The notes: generated by a model from the letters alone, not told the origin. Counted from the stretch's first letter, positions 40,543 to 51,969 are shown. The stretch: DNA of 64,000 bases from Pseudomonas fortuita (GCF_026898135.2 NZ_CP114035.2:3947501-4011500), one strand, 5' to 3'. Program-made: numbers and translations.

Positions 40543-40920
40543 ATGACAAATCACAAAAACACGCCCGGCCCATGGGAAGTCCTGAACGAAACCGAAGTCT
40601 TCACCGGCCTCGGCGCCGATAGTGGTGATGGTGTGAAGGCGCTCCCCTCTGACGGCTGGATGATCGCTGATTGCGGCGACTGCGTGACCTTCACCGAGAT
40701 CGGACCTGCTGAACTCAGCCGGGATCTGCGCCGGGCCAACGCCAAGCTGATCGCCGCGGCGCCCCTGCTGCTGAGGGATCTGATCGAAGCCGCTGCCCAG
40801 CTGCGCAAGTACGAAGCCCTGCACCGCGCCAAGGGCACCGCCGACAGCTTGGCAAAGGCCGAGGTCAACGCCGAACTGGCTTCGCGCTTCGAGCAGACCA
40901 TCGCCCAGGCCACGATCTGA
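40543..40920 (+). CDS. Ead/Ea22-like early protein
   Basis: The 125-residue product begins MTNHKNTPGPWEV and contains ANAKLIAAAPLLLRDLIEA, the shared motif of a common phage early protein family of unknown function. GGAG lies upstream at long spacing. Confidence 0.7.
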   Translation: MTNHKNTPGPWEVLNETEVFTGLGADSGDGVKALPSDGWMIADCGDCVTFTEIGPAELSRDLRRANAKLIAAAPLLLRDLIEAAAQLRKYEALHRAKGTADSLAKAEVNAELASRFEQTIAQATI

Positions 40921-40964
40921 CCACCAACCTGCCGCCACCGGCGGCGTGGAGACCATCCACGAAC

Positions 40965-41135
40965 CTGATCGACTGCTACGTCACGAAGATCCTCGGCGAG
41001 CCGTACCGCAAGTTCGGCGCCTGGTGGGTCGACGTCGAATACAACAGCTGGGGCAGCACCAGCAAAACACGGCTCATGTTCCGCACCGAGGAAGCCGCCC
41101 GGGCGGCGAAGGTCGGGCACCACTTCACGGCCTGA
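40965..41135 (+). CDS. Small protein lacking an ordinary start codon
   Basis: A frame reading NLIDCYVTKILGEPYRKFG then WWVDVEYNSWGSTSKTR and ending GHHFTA has clear coding character. No ATG, GTG or TTG begins it; the nearest candidate is CTG 40965, 15 bases after GGAG. About 56 residues. It may use a rare start or be a 5'-damaged gene. Confidence 0.5.
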   Translation: MIDCYVTKILGEPYRKFGAWWVDVEYNSWGSTSKTRLMFRTEEAARAAKVGHHFTA

Positions 41136-41152
41136 ATGGCATGGAGACCAAT

Positions 41153-41554
41153 ATGGCGAATGCCACAGCAGCAAAGCCCTCAAGCATTCAGCCGCGGTTC
41201 ATCCGGTTCGGCGATGCGCCTGGGTATCTCGGCATGTGCCGGGATGAGTTCAACAAGACGGTCAGGCCGAACGTGCGGGAATTCCCCATCGGAAAACAGG
41301 GCGTGGCCTTTGACCGCCAGGAGCTTGATGAGTGGGCGGACGCCTACATCGAGGCCAAGGCGATTGAAAAAGCCACCGGACAGGACAACAATCGGCCCCG
41401 CAGCGAGCGCCGAGGAGATGATACATGGCGCGAAAAACGATCACCGGCCTCTACGAGAAGGGCGGTGTCTGGCAAATCGATAAAGTCTACAAAGGGGAGC
41501 GAATTCGAGAAAGTACTGGAACTGGTGACCGGGAAGAGGCAGAGCAGTACCTGA
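41153..41554 (+). CDS. Excisionase-like / AlpA-type DNA-binding protein
   Basis: GGAG lies 6 bases before ATG 41153. Residues ~15-70 (RFIRFGDAPGYLGMCRDEFN, GVAFDRQELDEWADAYIEA) form a winged-helix excisionase-like domain. A basic Arg/Ser-rich tail follows, and its last 130 bases overlap the integrase gene in another frame. It should control integration direction. Confidence 0.7.
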   Translation: MANATAAKPSSIQPRFIRFGDAPGYLGMCRDEFNKTVRPNVREFPIGKQGVAFDRQELDEWADAYIEAKAIEKATGQDNNRPRSERRGDDTWREKRSPASTRRAVSGKSIKSTKGSEFEKVLELVTGKRQSST

Positions 41555-42603
41555 TCCACAAGCTCGAGCAGCTGCGTCAAAGGAAGGTCTATGGCGTTCG
41601 GCAGGTGCACACCTGGGAGGAGGCGGCAATGCGCTACCTCCTTGAGGTCAAGGATCAGCCATCCATCCACCTCACTGCCTTGTGCATGAAGCAGCTTCAC
41701 CCGTACCTGGGCCACCTGCCGCTGACGCACATCGATGACCAGGCGCTGGAGCCGTTTATCAGGGACCGGCAGACAGAAAAAGTTCTGCCGGATGGGACCA
41801 TTGAAAAGGCCGTGAGCAACCGGACGATCAACATCGCCATCGAGCGCGCGGTCCGGGTTTTGACGCTCTGCGCCAGGAAGTGGCGAGACGATGATCGCAG
41901 GCCATGGCTGGACAGTGTGCCCATGCTGAGAAAGCTCGAAGAGAAGAAGTCGAGCCGTAAGCCCTACCCAATGTCATGGGAAGAGCAGTCAATCCTCTTC
42001 AACGAGTTGCCGGGCCATCTGCAAACGATGGCCCTGTTCAAGGTAAACACGGGCTGCCGGGAGCAAGAGGTGTGCAAGCTGAGATGGGATTGGGAAATAT
42101 CGGTGCCGGAACTGGGAACCAGTGTTTTCCTGATCCCTGCTGACTTCGGCGGGAGACACGCCCGTTCGGGCGTAAAGAATGGCGACGAGCGCCTGGTGGT
42201 GCTGAATAACGTGGCGAAGTCGATCATTGAAAGGCAGCGCGGGATCAGCAAGGAATGGGTATTCCCATACAACGGCACCGCGATGCACCGGATGAACGAC
42301 TCGGCATGGAAGAAGGCACGGGTGAGAGCGGCGAAACTCTGGCAGGAGGAAAACCTTCGCCCCGCTCACCCTGGATATGCCTCGATCAGGATTCACGACT
42401 TGAAGCACACCTTCGGTCGACGACTGCGGGCAGCAGGCGTTACTGAAGAGGATCGGAAGTCACTGCTCGGGCACAAGAACGGCAGCATCACCAGCCACTA
42501 CTCCGGCGCTGAGCTGGGCAAGCTGATTGAGGCTGCGAACATGGTATCAACAACTGACTCCCGCGGGCCGGTGTTGACGATCTTGAAGAGGAAAATCGGA
42601 TGA
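41425..42603 (+). CDS. int: Tyrosine-type phage integrase
   Basis: The 392-residue product has the tyrosine recombinase core: Arg212 in TGCREQEVCKLRW, HDLKHTFGRR at 324-333, LLGH at 347-350 and the nucleophile Tyr359 in SHYSGAE. The second conserved Arg (HxxR) is Lys327 here. The gene lies 69 bases from the 3' end of tRNA-Pro, its probable attachment site. Confidence 0.92.
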   Translation: MARKTITGLYEKGGVWQIDKVYKGERIRESTGTGDREEAEQYLIHKLEQLRQRKVYGVRQVHTWEEAAMRYLLEVKDQPSIHLTALCMKQLHPYLGHLPLTHIDDQALEPFIRDRQTEKVLPDGTIEKAVSNRTINIAIERAVRVLTLCARKWRDDDRRPWLDSVPMLRKLEEKKSSRKPYPMSWEEQSILFNELPGHLQTMALFKVNTGCREQEVCKLRWDWEISVPELGTSVFLIPADFGGRHARSGVKNGDERLVVLNNVAKSIIERQRGISKEWVFPYNGTAMHRMNDSAWKKARVRAAKLWQEENLRPAHPGYASIRIHDLKHTFGRRLRAAGVTEEDRKSLLGHKNGSITSHYSGAELGKLIEAANMVSTTDSRGPVLTILKRKIG

Positions 42604-42630
42604 AGTCCCGAAAAACTCCCCACATGCAAA

Positions 42631-42664
42631 AACGACAAAGCCACCCGAAGGTGGCTAAGTCGTT
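42631..42664 (-). terminator. Terminator of the tRNA-Pro gene
   Basis: An extended hairpin, AACGAC-aa-AGCCACC-CGAA-GGTGGCT-aa-GTCGTT, lies between integrase and tRNA. On the minus strand T-rich sequence follows. It also closes the integrase transcript. Confidence 0.75.
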
Positions 42665-42672
42665 GAAATATA

Positions 42673-42715
42673 TGGTCGGGACGGAGTGATTCGAACACTC
42701 GACCCCTTGCACCCC
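42673..42715. other. Probable attachment core in the 3' half of tRNA-Pro
   Basis: The integrase gene abuts the tRNA 3' end, and tyrosine integrases usually use the anticodon loop to 3' end as core. The matching copy must lie left of the window, so the exact core cannot be set. Confidence 0.45.
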
Positions 42716-42749
42716 ATGCAAGTGCGCTACCGGGCTGCGCTACGCCCCG
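42673..42749 (-). tRNA. tRNA-Pro(GGG), prophage attachment target
   Basis: A 77-base cloverleaf with encoded CCA: acceptor CGGGGCG/CGTCCCG, anticodon stem CTTGC/GCAAG with loop ATGGGGT (anticodon GGG), and T arm GAGTG-TTCGAAT-CACTC. The prophage adjoins its 3' end and the gene is intact, so the phage supplies or preserves the 3' part. Confidence 0.95.
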
Positions 42750-42859
42750 ACTGGGCTTGAAGCATGTCCTCAATGTTGCTGAGGACGTTGAAGAATGTAC
42801 CCTAACCATCTGATAAGTGGAAGCTTTTTCTTAAAAAAATTCCACCTATGCGAAAGATC

Positions 42860-43216
42860 TCACTTCTTCAAAACCACCAACACATCCTCCAACTCAACAA
42901 TCATCTGCCGAATCAGCTGCTTGTACTGGCTGGATTCATCCTTAGCCTCATCACTGGAGAGCCGTAACCGCGCCCCGCCAATGGTGAACCCTTGGTCATA
43001 AAGCAGCGCACGAATCTGGCGGATCATCAGCACATCCTGCCGCTGATAATACCGCCGATTCCCCCGCCGCTTCACAGGATTAAGCTGGTCGAACTCCTGC
43101 TCCCAGTACCGCAGCACGTGTGGCTTTACAGCACACAGCTCGCTGACTTCACCAATGGTGAAGTAGCGTTTGCCCGGTATGGGGGGCAGTTCGTCGTTAT
43201 GGCTTGGTTCCAGCAT
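42860..43216 (-). CDS. MerR family transcriptional regulator
   Basis: The start at [15 protein letters not shown] (118 residues) has GAGG 3 bases upstream and lies inside the end of ihfA. Residues ~18-85 are a MerR winged helix: [39 protein letters not shown] short dimerisation helix follows. No metal-binding Cys set is present. It always accompanies ihfA in pseudomonads; target unknown. Confidence 0.9.
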
Positions 43217-43499
43217 AGGCCTCAACCCGGGCCTTCAACTTCTGCCCTGGACGAAAGGTGACGACGCGCCGTGCAGTGATCGGGATCTCTTCCCCTGTTT
43301 TAGGGTTGCGGCCCGGCCGCTGGCGTTTGTCGCGAAGGTCGAAGTTGCCGAAACCGGACAGCTTCACCTGCTCGTTCTCTTCAAGTGCGTGCCGAATTTC
43401 TTCGAAAAACAGCTCGACCAGCTCCTTGGCCTCACGCTTGTTAAGCCCCAGCTCCTCGTACAGCCTTTCGGCCATCTCAGCTTTCGTCAGAGCACCCAT
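43197..43499 (-). CDS. ihfA: Integration host factor subunit alpha
   Basis: The 100-residue product has the IHF/HU fold: [40 protein letters not shown] and the DNA-inserting Pro of the arm. IHF bends DNA at specific sites and also serves phage integration and packaging. It follows pheT by 4 bases, as in other gammaproteobacteria. Confidence 0.97.
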
Positions 43500-43503
43500 G
43501 CCG

Positions 43504-45897
43504 TTATTTCCTTAACGTGGTGTTCAACCTTTGTTCGAGCGAGGTGAGGATGTTTTGCAGGGTAGTGTTCACCTCATCGTCGTTAAGAGTGCGCGATGGA
43601 TGCTGCCAGGTCAAGCCAACGGCAAGGCTTTTTCTATCAGGATCAATGCCTTTACCTTGGTAGACATCAAACAGCCTGAGGTCTGTGAGCCATTCGCCTG
43701 CATTGTCACGAATTAATTCAAGCACCGCGCTAGAAGCTACATCACGTCCTGCAATCAAAGCCAGGTCGCGACGGGTTTCCGGGAACTTGGACAGCTCGCT
43801 GAATTTCGGCAGGCGGCCTTCGACCACATCGCCCAGCACCAGCTCGAACAGGAACACCGGGCGATCCAGGCCCAGGGCTTTGGCCAGCTCTGGGTGGATG
43901 GCGCCAAGGTAGCCGACCAGTTTGCCGTCGCGCTCGATGGCGGCGGTCTGGCCTGGGTGCAGGGCTGGGTGTTTGCCGGCGCTGAAGGTGAAGTCGCTCA
44001 GGGCGCCGGAGTAGCCCAGCAGGGCTTCGACGTCGGCTTTTACGTCGAAGAAGTCGACGCCGTCGCGGCCGTTGGCCCAGCCTTCTGGCAGGCGGCTGCC
44101 GGTGATTACGCCGGCAATCATTGGCTGCTGTTGCAGGTCACCCAGTTGGCCGACGAAGCGCAGGCCGCTTTCGAACAGGCGCACGCGGTCTTGCTGGCGG
44201 TTCAGGTTGTGCTGCAGTGCCTTGACCAGGCCCGGCCACAGCGAGGCGCGCATGGCGGCCATGTCGCTGGAAATGGGGTTGGCCAGCAACAGCGGCTCTA
44301 CGCCCGGGCTGAACAGTTCGAACAGTTTCGGGTCGATGAAACTGTAGGTGATGGCTTCCTGGTAGCCGCGGGCAACCAGCAGGCGGCGCAGGGTCGGCAG
44401 GTCACCGCGGGTTTCCGGCTTGCCTTTTGGCGCCAGGCGGGCTTGCGGGTAGCGAACCGGCAGGTTGTTGTAGCCGTACAGGCGGGCCAGCTCTTCGATC
44501 AGGTCCACTTCCAGGCTGATGTCGAAGCGGTGGCTCGGGACGTTGACGGTCCACTGCGCTACACCTTCAGAGCCGCCACTCTTGGTGGTGGTCAGCTCCA
44601 GAGCGTTGAGCAGTTGCTCGACCTGGGCTGGGTCCATTTCCATGCCGAGCATCTGGGTGATGCGTTCGGCGCGCAGGGTGACGGGGGCCACTTTTGGCAG
44701 GTGTTGCTCGCTGACAGCTTCAACGACCGGGCCGGCTTCGCCGCCAACGATGTCCAGCAGCAGCTGGGTGGCGCGCTCGATAGCTTCGCGGGCCAGCTGC
44801 GAGTCGACGCCGCGCTCGTAGCGGTGCGAGGCATCGGTGTGCAGGCCGTAGGAACGGGCTTTACCGGCAACGGAAATCGGCTCGAAGAAGGCGCTTTCCA
44901 GGAACAGGTCGCGGGTTTTTTCGGTGTTCACACCGCTGTGCTCGCCACCCATGACGCCGGCGATGGCCAGGGCGCGGGTGTGGTCGGCGATTACCAGGGT
45001 GTCTGCGCGCAGGGCAACTTCCTGGCCGTCGAGCAGGACGAGTTTTTCGCCCTCTTCGGCCATGCGTACGCGGATGCCGCCGTTGATTTCTGCCAGGTCG
45101 AAGGCGTGCATCGGCTGGCCGAGTTCGAGCATCACGTAGTTGGTGATGTCGACGGCAGCGTCGATGCTGCGCACGTCGCTGCGGCGCAGGCGTTCGACCA
45201 TCCACAGTGGGGTCGGCTTGCTCAGGTCGACGTTACGGATAACGCGGCCCAGGTAGCGTGGGCAGGCAGCCGGGGCGCTGACCTCCACCGGGCGCACTTC
45301 GTCGTGGGCAGGCGCTACGGCAGGCACCACCGGGCGGGTGACCGGGGTGTCGTACAACGCGCTGACGTCGCGGGCCAGGCCGGCGATGGACAGGCAGTCA
45401 CCGCGGTTGGGCGTCAGGCCGATCTCGATGCTGGCGTCGTCCAAGCTCAGGTAGGTGCGAATGTTTTCGCCAACCGGGGCATCAGCCGCCAACTCCAGCA
45501 GGCCGTCGTTCTCTTCGCTGATTTCCAGCTCGGCCGCCGAGCACAGCATGCCGAAGGACTCGACGCCGCGCAGCTTGGCCTTCTTGATCTTGAAGTCGCC
45601 AGACAGCTCGGCGCCGATCATGGCGAACGGCACCTTGATGCCTGGGCGGGCGTTAGGGGCGCCGCACACGACCTGGAAAGTTTCCTGGCCGTTGCTCACC
45701 TGGCACACGCGCAGCTTGTCGGCGTCCGGGTGCTGTTCGGTGGCGAGGATTTCGCCCACGACAATGCCGCTGAACTGGCCGGCAGCGGGGGTAACGCTGT
45801 CGACTTCGAGGCCGGCCATGGACAGGCGGGCGACCAGTTCGTCACGGGAGACTTGCGGGTTTACCCAACCGCGCAGCCACTGTTCACTGAATTTCAT
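43504..45897 (-). CDS. pheT: Phenylalanine-tRNA ligase beta subunit
   Basis: The 797-residue product has the N-terminal tRNA-binding domain ([20 protein letters not shown]), B3/B4 editing domain, B5 domain and C-terminal anticodon-binding fold ([13 protein letters not shown]). It joins PheS in an alpha2beta2 enzyme charging tRNA-Phe. It lies 31 bases downstream of pheS. Confidence 0.97.
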
Positions 45898-45928
45898 GCT
45901 GTTCTCCTAGAATGTGCGTCGATTGGGC

Positions 45929-47008
<1,080 letters not shown>

Positions 47009-47054
47009 TCAATGCCCGACGGCGCTAGCGCCGCCGGGTGATTGTCGCGGGTAC

Positions 47055-47411
47055 TTAAGCCAGAACGGCTTTAGCTTTCTCGACAATCGCAGCAAACGCC
47101 GCTTTTTCGTTCACTGCCAGATCGGCCAGAACCTTACGGTCGATTTCGATCGAAGCCTTTTTCAGGCCAGCAATCAGACGGCTGTAGGACAGACCGTTAT
47201 TGCGGGCACCGGCGTTGATACGAGCGATCCACAGTGCGCGGAACTGACGCTTCTTCTGGCGACGGTCGCGGTAGGCGTATTGGCCTGCCTTGATGACCGC
47301 TTGCTTGGCTACGCGGAATACGCGCGAGCGTGCACCGTAGTAACCTTTAGCCAGTTTCAGAATTTTCTTGTGACGCTTACGAGCGATGACGCCACGCTTA
47401 ACACGAGCCAT
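47055..47411 (-). CDS. rplT: 50S ribosomal protein L20
   Basis: The 118-residue product begins [19 protein letters not shown] and shows the L20 signature [20 protein letters not shown]. It is an early assembly protein of the large subunit and represses its own operon in E. coli. Confidence 0.98.
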   Translation of the reverse strand: MARVKRGVIARKRHKKILKLAKGYYGARSRVFRVAKQAVIKAGQYAYRDRRQKKRQFRALWIARINAGARNNGLSYSRLIAGLKKASIEIDRKVLADLAVNEKAAFAAIVEKAKAVLA

Positions 47412-47438
47412 GAGTAACTTCCTCTATCTTAACCAGAA

Positions 47439-47633
47439 TTAACGAACGCGCAGCATGCGCTCGACTTTTGCCACGTCAGACGGGTGCAGCAAGCTGGCAC
47501 CGCGCAGTTGACGCTTACGCTTGGTCGACATTTTGGTCAGGATGTGGCTCTTGAAAGCGTGCTTGTGCTTGAAGCCCGAAGCTGTCTTCAGGAAGCGCTT
47601 CGCAGCACCGCTTTTGGTTTTCATTTTTGGCAT
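47439..47633 (-). CDS. rpmI: 50S ribosomal protein L35
   Basis: The 64-residue product begins [19 protein letters not shown]. The upstream in-frame Met is rejected because family members start at MPK. Confidence 0.97.
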   Translation of the reverse strand: MPKMKTKSGAAKRFLKTASGFKHKHAFKSHILTKMSTKRKRQLRGASLLHPSDVAKVERMLRVR

Positions 47634-47693
47634 GTTGGAACTCCGCATTCGATAAAATTACACATAATCATCAGGCCTGCCGTGCCCGGGAGA

Positions 47694-48245
47694 TTACTTC
47701 TTTTTCTTGGGGGCGATGACCATCATAAGCTGGCGTCCTTCCATCTTCGGATGCTGCTCAACGGTGCCGTATTCAAGCAGGTCATTTTCAACCCGCTTCA
47801 ACAACTCCATGCCCAGCTCCTGGTGGGCCATCTCACGACCACGGAATCTCAGAGAGATCTTGGCCTTGTCCCCATCGGTAAGGAAACGTACCAGGTTGCG
47901 TAGTTTTACCTGGTAATCCCCATCCTCCGTCCCTGGACGAAACTTGATTTCTTTGATCTGGATCTGCTTCTGGTTTTTCTTGGCTTCGTTGGCCTGCTTC
48001 TTCTTCTCGAAGAGGTGCTTGCCGTAGTCCATGACCTTGCAGACGGGCGGTACCGCGTCTGCAGAGATTTCTACCAGGTCCAGCTTCGCTTCATCAGCGA
48101 TACGCAGCGCTTCATCAATCGAGACGATGCCAACCTGCTCGCCGTCTGCGCCAATTAACCGAACCTCGCGGGCCGAGATATTCTCGTTGATCGGGGCCTT
48201 CGGTACAGCACGCTTATCGTTTCTCATTTCACGCTTAATAGTCAT
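47694..48245 (-). CDS. infC: Translation initiation factor IF-3
   Basis: IF-3 prevents subunit joining and proofreads start codons. The core contains [19 protein letters not shown] and [23 protein letters not shown] 48245 shares a base with the thrS stop and lies 2 bases from GGAG. An ATT two codons later (48239) has better spacing (8 bases). IF-3 genes classically use AUU to autoregulate, so the true start may be ATT, giving 181 residues. Confidence 0.95.
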   Translation of the reverse strand: MTIKREMRNDKRAVPKAPINENISAREVRLIGADGEQVGIVSIDEALRIADEAKLDLVEISADAVPPVCKVMDYGKHLFEKKKQANEAKKNQKQIQIKEIKFRPGTEDGDYQVKLRNLVRFLTDGDKAKISLRFRGREMAHQELGMELLKRVENDLLEYGTVEQHPKMEGRQLMMVIAPKKKK

Positions 48246-50167
48246 TACTCCGATTCTTGGCGACCACGCCGGGAAACCGCTTGTGTCAGAAGCTCAGCGA
48301 ATTGGGCGACGGGCATGGAGCCCAGGTCTGCGCCTTCGCGAGTACGCACTGCAACGGTCTGCGTTTCGACTTCGCGATCCCCTATAACCAAAAGGTACGG
48401 GACCTTGAGCAAAGTATGCTCGCGGATTTTAAAGCCGATCTTCTCATTTCTCAAGTCCGACTTGGCACGGAAACCGCTACCGTTCAGAGATTTCTCAACC
48501 TCGAGGGCGAAATCGGCCTGTTTGTCGGTGATATTCATGATCACCGCCTGGGTCGGTGCCAGCCACGCCGGGAACACGCCAGCGTAGTGCTCGATCAGCA
48601 TGCCGATAAAGCGCTCGAACGAACCGAGGATGGCGCGGTGCAGCATGACCGGGCGAACACGGCTGTTATCTTCGGCGATATAGCTGGCATCCAGACGCTC
48701 TGGCAGGTTCGGGTCGTACTGCAGGGTACCACACTGCCAGTTACGGCCGAGGCAGTCGCGCAAGGTAAACTCGATTTTCGGGCCATAGAAAGCGCCCTCG
48801 CCTGGCTGGTATTCCCACTCCAGGCCCGATTCGTTCAGGGCGTCGGCCAGTGCCGATTCGGCACGGTCCCACAGCTCTTCAGAACCGACACGCTTGGCCG
48901 GACGGGTGGACAACTTCATGGCGATATCGCTGAAGCCGAAGTCTTTGTACACGTCCAGGGTCAGCTTGATGAAGTCGGCGGCTTCTTTCTTCACCTGGTC
49001 TTCGGTGCAGAAGATGTGCGCGTCGTCCTGCACGAAGCCACGCACGCGCATGATGCCGTGCAGGGCGCCGGACGGCTCGTTACGGTGGCAGGCACCAAAC
49101 TCGGCCAGGCGCAGCGGCAGGTCGCGGTAGCTTTTCAGGCCCTGGTTGAACACCTGCACGTGGCACGGGCAGTTCATCGGTTTTACCGCGTAGTCACGGC
49201 TTTCCGACGACGTGGTGAACATGTTCTCGGCGTAGTTGGACCAATGCCCGGAACGCTCCCAGAGAATACGGTCAACAACCTGCGGGGTCTTGATTTCCAG
49301 GTAGCCGTTGGCGCGCTGAACCTGGCGCATGTACTGCTCAAGCACCTGGTATACAGTCCAGCCGTTGGCATGCCAGAACACCATGCCCGGGGCTTCTTCC
49401 TGCAGGTGGAACAAGTCGAGCTGCTTGCCGATCTTGCGATGGTCGCGTTTTTCGGCTTCTTCGATGCGCTGAACGTAGGCAGCCAGCTGCTTTTTGTCGG
49501 CCCAGGCGGTGCCGTACACGCGCTGCAGCTGCTCGTTCTTGGCATCACCGCGCCAGTAGGCACCGGACAGCTTGGTCAGCTTGAATGCCTTGAGGAAGCG
49601 GGTGTTCGGCACGTGCGGGCCACGGCACATGTCGACATATTCTTCGTGATAATACAGGCCCATGGCCTGCTCATCCGGCATGTCCTCGACCAGGCGCAGC
49701 TTGTAGTCTTCGCCACGGGCCTTGAACACATCGATGACTTCGGCGCGCGGGGTCACTTTCTTGACCACGTCGTAGTCTTTCTCGATCAGCTCCATCATGC
49801 GCTTTTCGATGGCAGCCATGTCTTCAGGGGTGAAGGGGCGCTCGTAGGCGATGTCGTAATAGAAGCCTTCATCGATAACCGGGCCGATGACCATCTTGGC
49901 GGTCGGGTACAGCTGCTTCACTGCGTGGCCGACCAAGTGGGCGCACGAGTGACGGATGATCTCCAGTCCCTCTTCATCTTTAGGGGTGATGATCTGCAGG
50001 GTGGCGTCGTGGCTGATCAGGTCGCACGCGTCGACCAGTTTGCCATCGACCTTGCCGGCGACCGTAGCCTTGGCCAGGCCGGCACCGATGGATGCGGCTA
50101 CGTCGGCGACGGATACGGCGTGGTCAAACGAACGTTGACTGCCATCGGGAAGAGTAATAATGGGCAT
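48245..50167 (-). CDS. thrS: Threonine-tRNA ligase
   Basis: The start at [11 protein letters not shown] (640 residues) has AGGAGG 5 bases upstream. It carries the TGS domain, the editing domain with [13 protein letters not shown], the class II core ([18 protein letters not shown], [15 protein letters not shown]) and the anticodon-binding end. The enzyme charges tRNA-Thr. Confidence 0.98.
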   Translation of the reverse strand: MPIITLPDGSQRSFDHAVSVADVAASIGAGLAKATVAGKVDGKLVDACDLISHDATLQIITPKDEEGLEIIRHSCAHLVGHAVKQLYPTAKMVIGPVIDEGFYYDIAYERPFTPEDMAAIEKRMMELIEKDYDVVKKVTPRAEVIDVFKARGEDYKLRLVEDMPDEQAMGLYYHEEYVDMCRGPHVPNTRFLKAFKLTKLSGAYWRGDAKNEQLQRVYGTAWADKKQLAAYVQRIEEAEKRDHRKIGKQLDLFHLQEEAPGMVFWHANGWTVYQVLEQYMRQVQRANGYLEIKTPQVVDRILWERSGHWSNYAENMFTTSSESRDYAVKPMNCPCHVQVFNQGLKSYRDLPLRLAEFGACHRNEPSGALHGIMRVRGFVQDDAHIFCTEDQVKKEAADFIKLTLDVYKDFGFSDIAMKLSTRPAKRVGSEELWDRAESALADALNESGLEWEYQPGEGAFYGPKIEFTLRDCLGRNWQCGTLQYDPNLPERLDASYIAEDNSRVRPVMLHRAILGSFERFIGMLIEHYAGVFPAWLAPTQAVIMNITDKQADFALEVEKSLNGSGFRAKSDLRNEKIGFKIREHTLLKVPYLLVIGDREVETQTVAVRTREGADLGSMPVAQFAELLTQAVSRRGRQESE

Positions 50168-50504
50168 GGCGCCTCCTCTCCTAGTGGTGACCCCTACCAA
50201 AGGTCACGTGGGTTGGGATGAGCCAGTACAAGATCCGGCCTGCCTTCCTTCATAAGGAAGCCTGCCTCACAGTGGCAGAAGCCTTTCGGCTTGCAAGGGA
50301 CGAACCAGAGTGACTGGAAAGAAAAAAGATAGCTGCAGCCGGCACAGCGCGACTACAAGCCGGGCATGCTAGCACGCGGGTTGCGCCCCAGGCAGAAATA
50401 TTTGGAAATTGCACCGCAGCGGTGAACTATCGCGGAAAAATACGGCTCAGACCTTAGGAAGCAACCTACTCTTGATGAGACCTTGACCCAAGGAGTAACT
50501 GGTT
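50168..50504. other. Structured thrS leader and divergent promoter region
   Basis: No ORF is supported. On the minus strand two hairpins precede thrS: CTTCCTT/AAGGAAG (50244-50260) and AAGCC/GGCTT (50279-50292). E. coli ThrS represses its own mRNA by binding a tRNA-like leader; a similar role here is inference. The right part holds the promoter of the next gene. Confidence 0.55.
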
Positions 50505-50810
50505 ATGCGAGTTCCGTCTCTTCTGGCCCTGGCGGCCGCTGGCGCCCTGCTGCTGCCCGTGGCTGCGAACGCTGGCAACTTCCCCGCCGGGAAGGAGGCC
50601 GCCTACACCGCCCAGTGCACGCAAGTGGCCGGCAGCCAGGGCGTTGACGCTGCCACCGCGAAAAAACACTGCGACTGCGGCGCACGAGCCATCGAAAAGA
50701 ATTTCACCGACGCCGAGATTGCCGACCTTAACAGCAACGATGGCGTTGACGCCAAGCTGATGCAGAAGGCCCAGACTGTGGTGCAACAGGCCTGCGCACC
50801 GAAGCGCTGA
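50505..50810 (+). CDS. Small exported protein
   Basis: AAGGAG precedes the ATG. The 101-residue product has a signal peptide ([23 protein letters not shown]) and a mature domain with four Cys ([27 protein letters not shown]) that could form disulfides. Function unknown; conserved type in pseudomonads. Confidence 0.75.
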   Translation: MRVPSLLALAAAGALLLPVAANAGNFPAGKEAAYTAQCTQVAGSQGVDAATAKKHCDCGARAIEKNFTDAEIADLNSNDGVDAKLMQKAQTVVQQACAPKR

Positions 50811-50973
50811 ACCCTTAAAGCCGGTGACCGCCGGTAACTATTTTGCGTTAGATCAACATCTGGTGAAGGTAAAAGGCGCTAGTTCTGCAGAATTAGACTA
50901 TGATGTCCTCTGTGCCAGACAGCTCAGGCGTCTAGGCACTTCGAAAAATTTCAAGTTTCTGGAGATTCATCCC

Positions 50974-51186
50974 ATGTCCAATCGCCAAACCGGCACCGTC
51001 AAATGGTTCAATGATGAGAAAGGCTTCGGCTTCATCACCCCACAAGGCGGCGGCGACGACCTGTTCGTTCACTTCAAAGCCATCGAATCCGACGGCTTCA
51101 AGAGCCTGAAAGAAGGTCAGACTGTTTCCTTCGTCGCCGAGCGCGGTCAGAAGGGCATGCAGGCTGCTCAGGTTCGTCCGGAGTAA
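50974..51186 (+). CDS. Cold shock protein CspA family
   Basis: The 70-residue product has [15 protein letters not shown] and DLFVHFKAI, the RNP1 and RNP2 motifs. These proteins melt RNA structure. A long untranslated leader (from about 50,811) is typical of csp genes. Confidence 0.95.
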   Translation: MSNRQTGTVKWFNDEKGFGFITPQGGGDDLFVHFKAIESDGFKSLKEGQTVSFVAERGQKGMQAAQVRPE

Positions 51187-51198
51187 TTCGGAAGCTGT

Positions 51199-51230
51199 GA
51201 AAAAACCCGCCCTTGTGGCGGGTTTTTTTA
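51199..51230 (+). terminator. Terminator after the cold shock gene
   Basis: ACCCGCC/GGCGGGT with a 5-base loop is followed by T7. Confidence 0.85.
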
Positions 51231-51289
51231 TGGGCGCTGACCAGGCGGCACACGCTGCTCTTTGCTTCAGGCGGTGAAGCTAAAAACCT

Positions 51290-51352
51290 GGGGCCGCTTT
51301 GCGGCCCTTTCCGGCCGGTCCGGCGCCCCGGCAAGGCCGCTCCTACAGGGAC
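51290..51352. repeat. REP element
   Basis: The end reads GGCAAGGCCGCTCCTACAGG, the core of the P. putida extragenic palindrome family; a hairpin GGGGCCGC/GCGGCCC precedes it. Confidence 0.65.
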
Positions 51353-51374
51353 CGCATGGGCCTTTGGAGCTGCA

Positions 51375-51695
51375 TCAACCGCAGTTGACGCGGGTTACCT
51401 TGCCCTGCTCGTCCACGTTCAGGTTCAGGCGTTCGGAGCGGTACTCCAGGGTTACCACGTCGTGCGGCTTGAGAATGCGTGCCATCTGCGAGCCACTGGC
51501 CTTGCGTGCCTGCTCCAGCAGCTCGGCGCTGGCAGGCTTGCCAATGGCAAAATCGGCGCCACTGGCATCGCAGCGGCCGTCATTGGCTACAGGCGAAGCT
51601 GGCACAGCACCACCATCGGCGTTGCCACCAGTGCTGCAACCAGCCAGGACAGCAGCCACCGCCAGGGTTGCCAGGTAAGCACGGGTACGGAACAT
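51375..51695 (-). CDS. I78-family peptidase inhibitor lipoprotein
   Basis: AGGAGG precedes the ATG at 51695; 106 residues. A lipobox (VLAGC) follows the signal peptide. The mature part has AxxAIGKPASAELLEQARKASG-like sequence, RILKPHDVVTLEYRSERLN and VTRVNCG, the I78 inhibitor pattern. It probably protects the envelope from proteases. Confidence 0.85.
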   Translation of the reverse strand: MFRTRAYLATLAVAAVLAGCSTGGNADGGAVPASPVANDGRCDASGADFAIGKPASAELLEQARKASGSQMARILKPHDVVTLEYRSERLNLNVDEQGKVTRVNCG

Positions 51696-51969
51696 GAAGC
51701 CTCCTAAATAGGTCCGGGAACTGTCTGTTCCGACAGCTCCGCTGGGTATTCGTTGCAAAACCGGTCAAGTCTGCCTGAACTCTGGCAGCGAGGCGAAAAG
51801 CAATCGTGACCGGATTTTGCACAACCCACTGCGTTTGCCATATGCTTAGCGCGCACAGTCACTGGCGCAAAGCCATGATTTACTGCAAGAAGTGGAGCGC
51901 ATCCCGCCTCCATCGAACACCAGGGTCAGGTGTTCACCCCTTCGTCCCGGGCCCCAGCGAGAGCTTTTC

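Noticed and set aside
48257..50221. Long plus-strand frame (654 codons) opposite thrS
   Set aside because: Antisense shadow of thrS with no recognisable domain or RBS.
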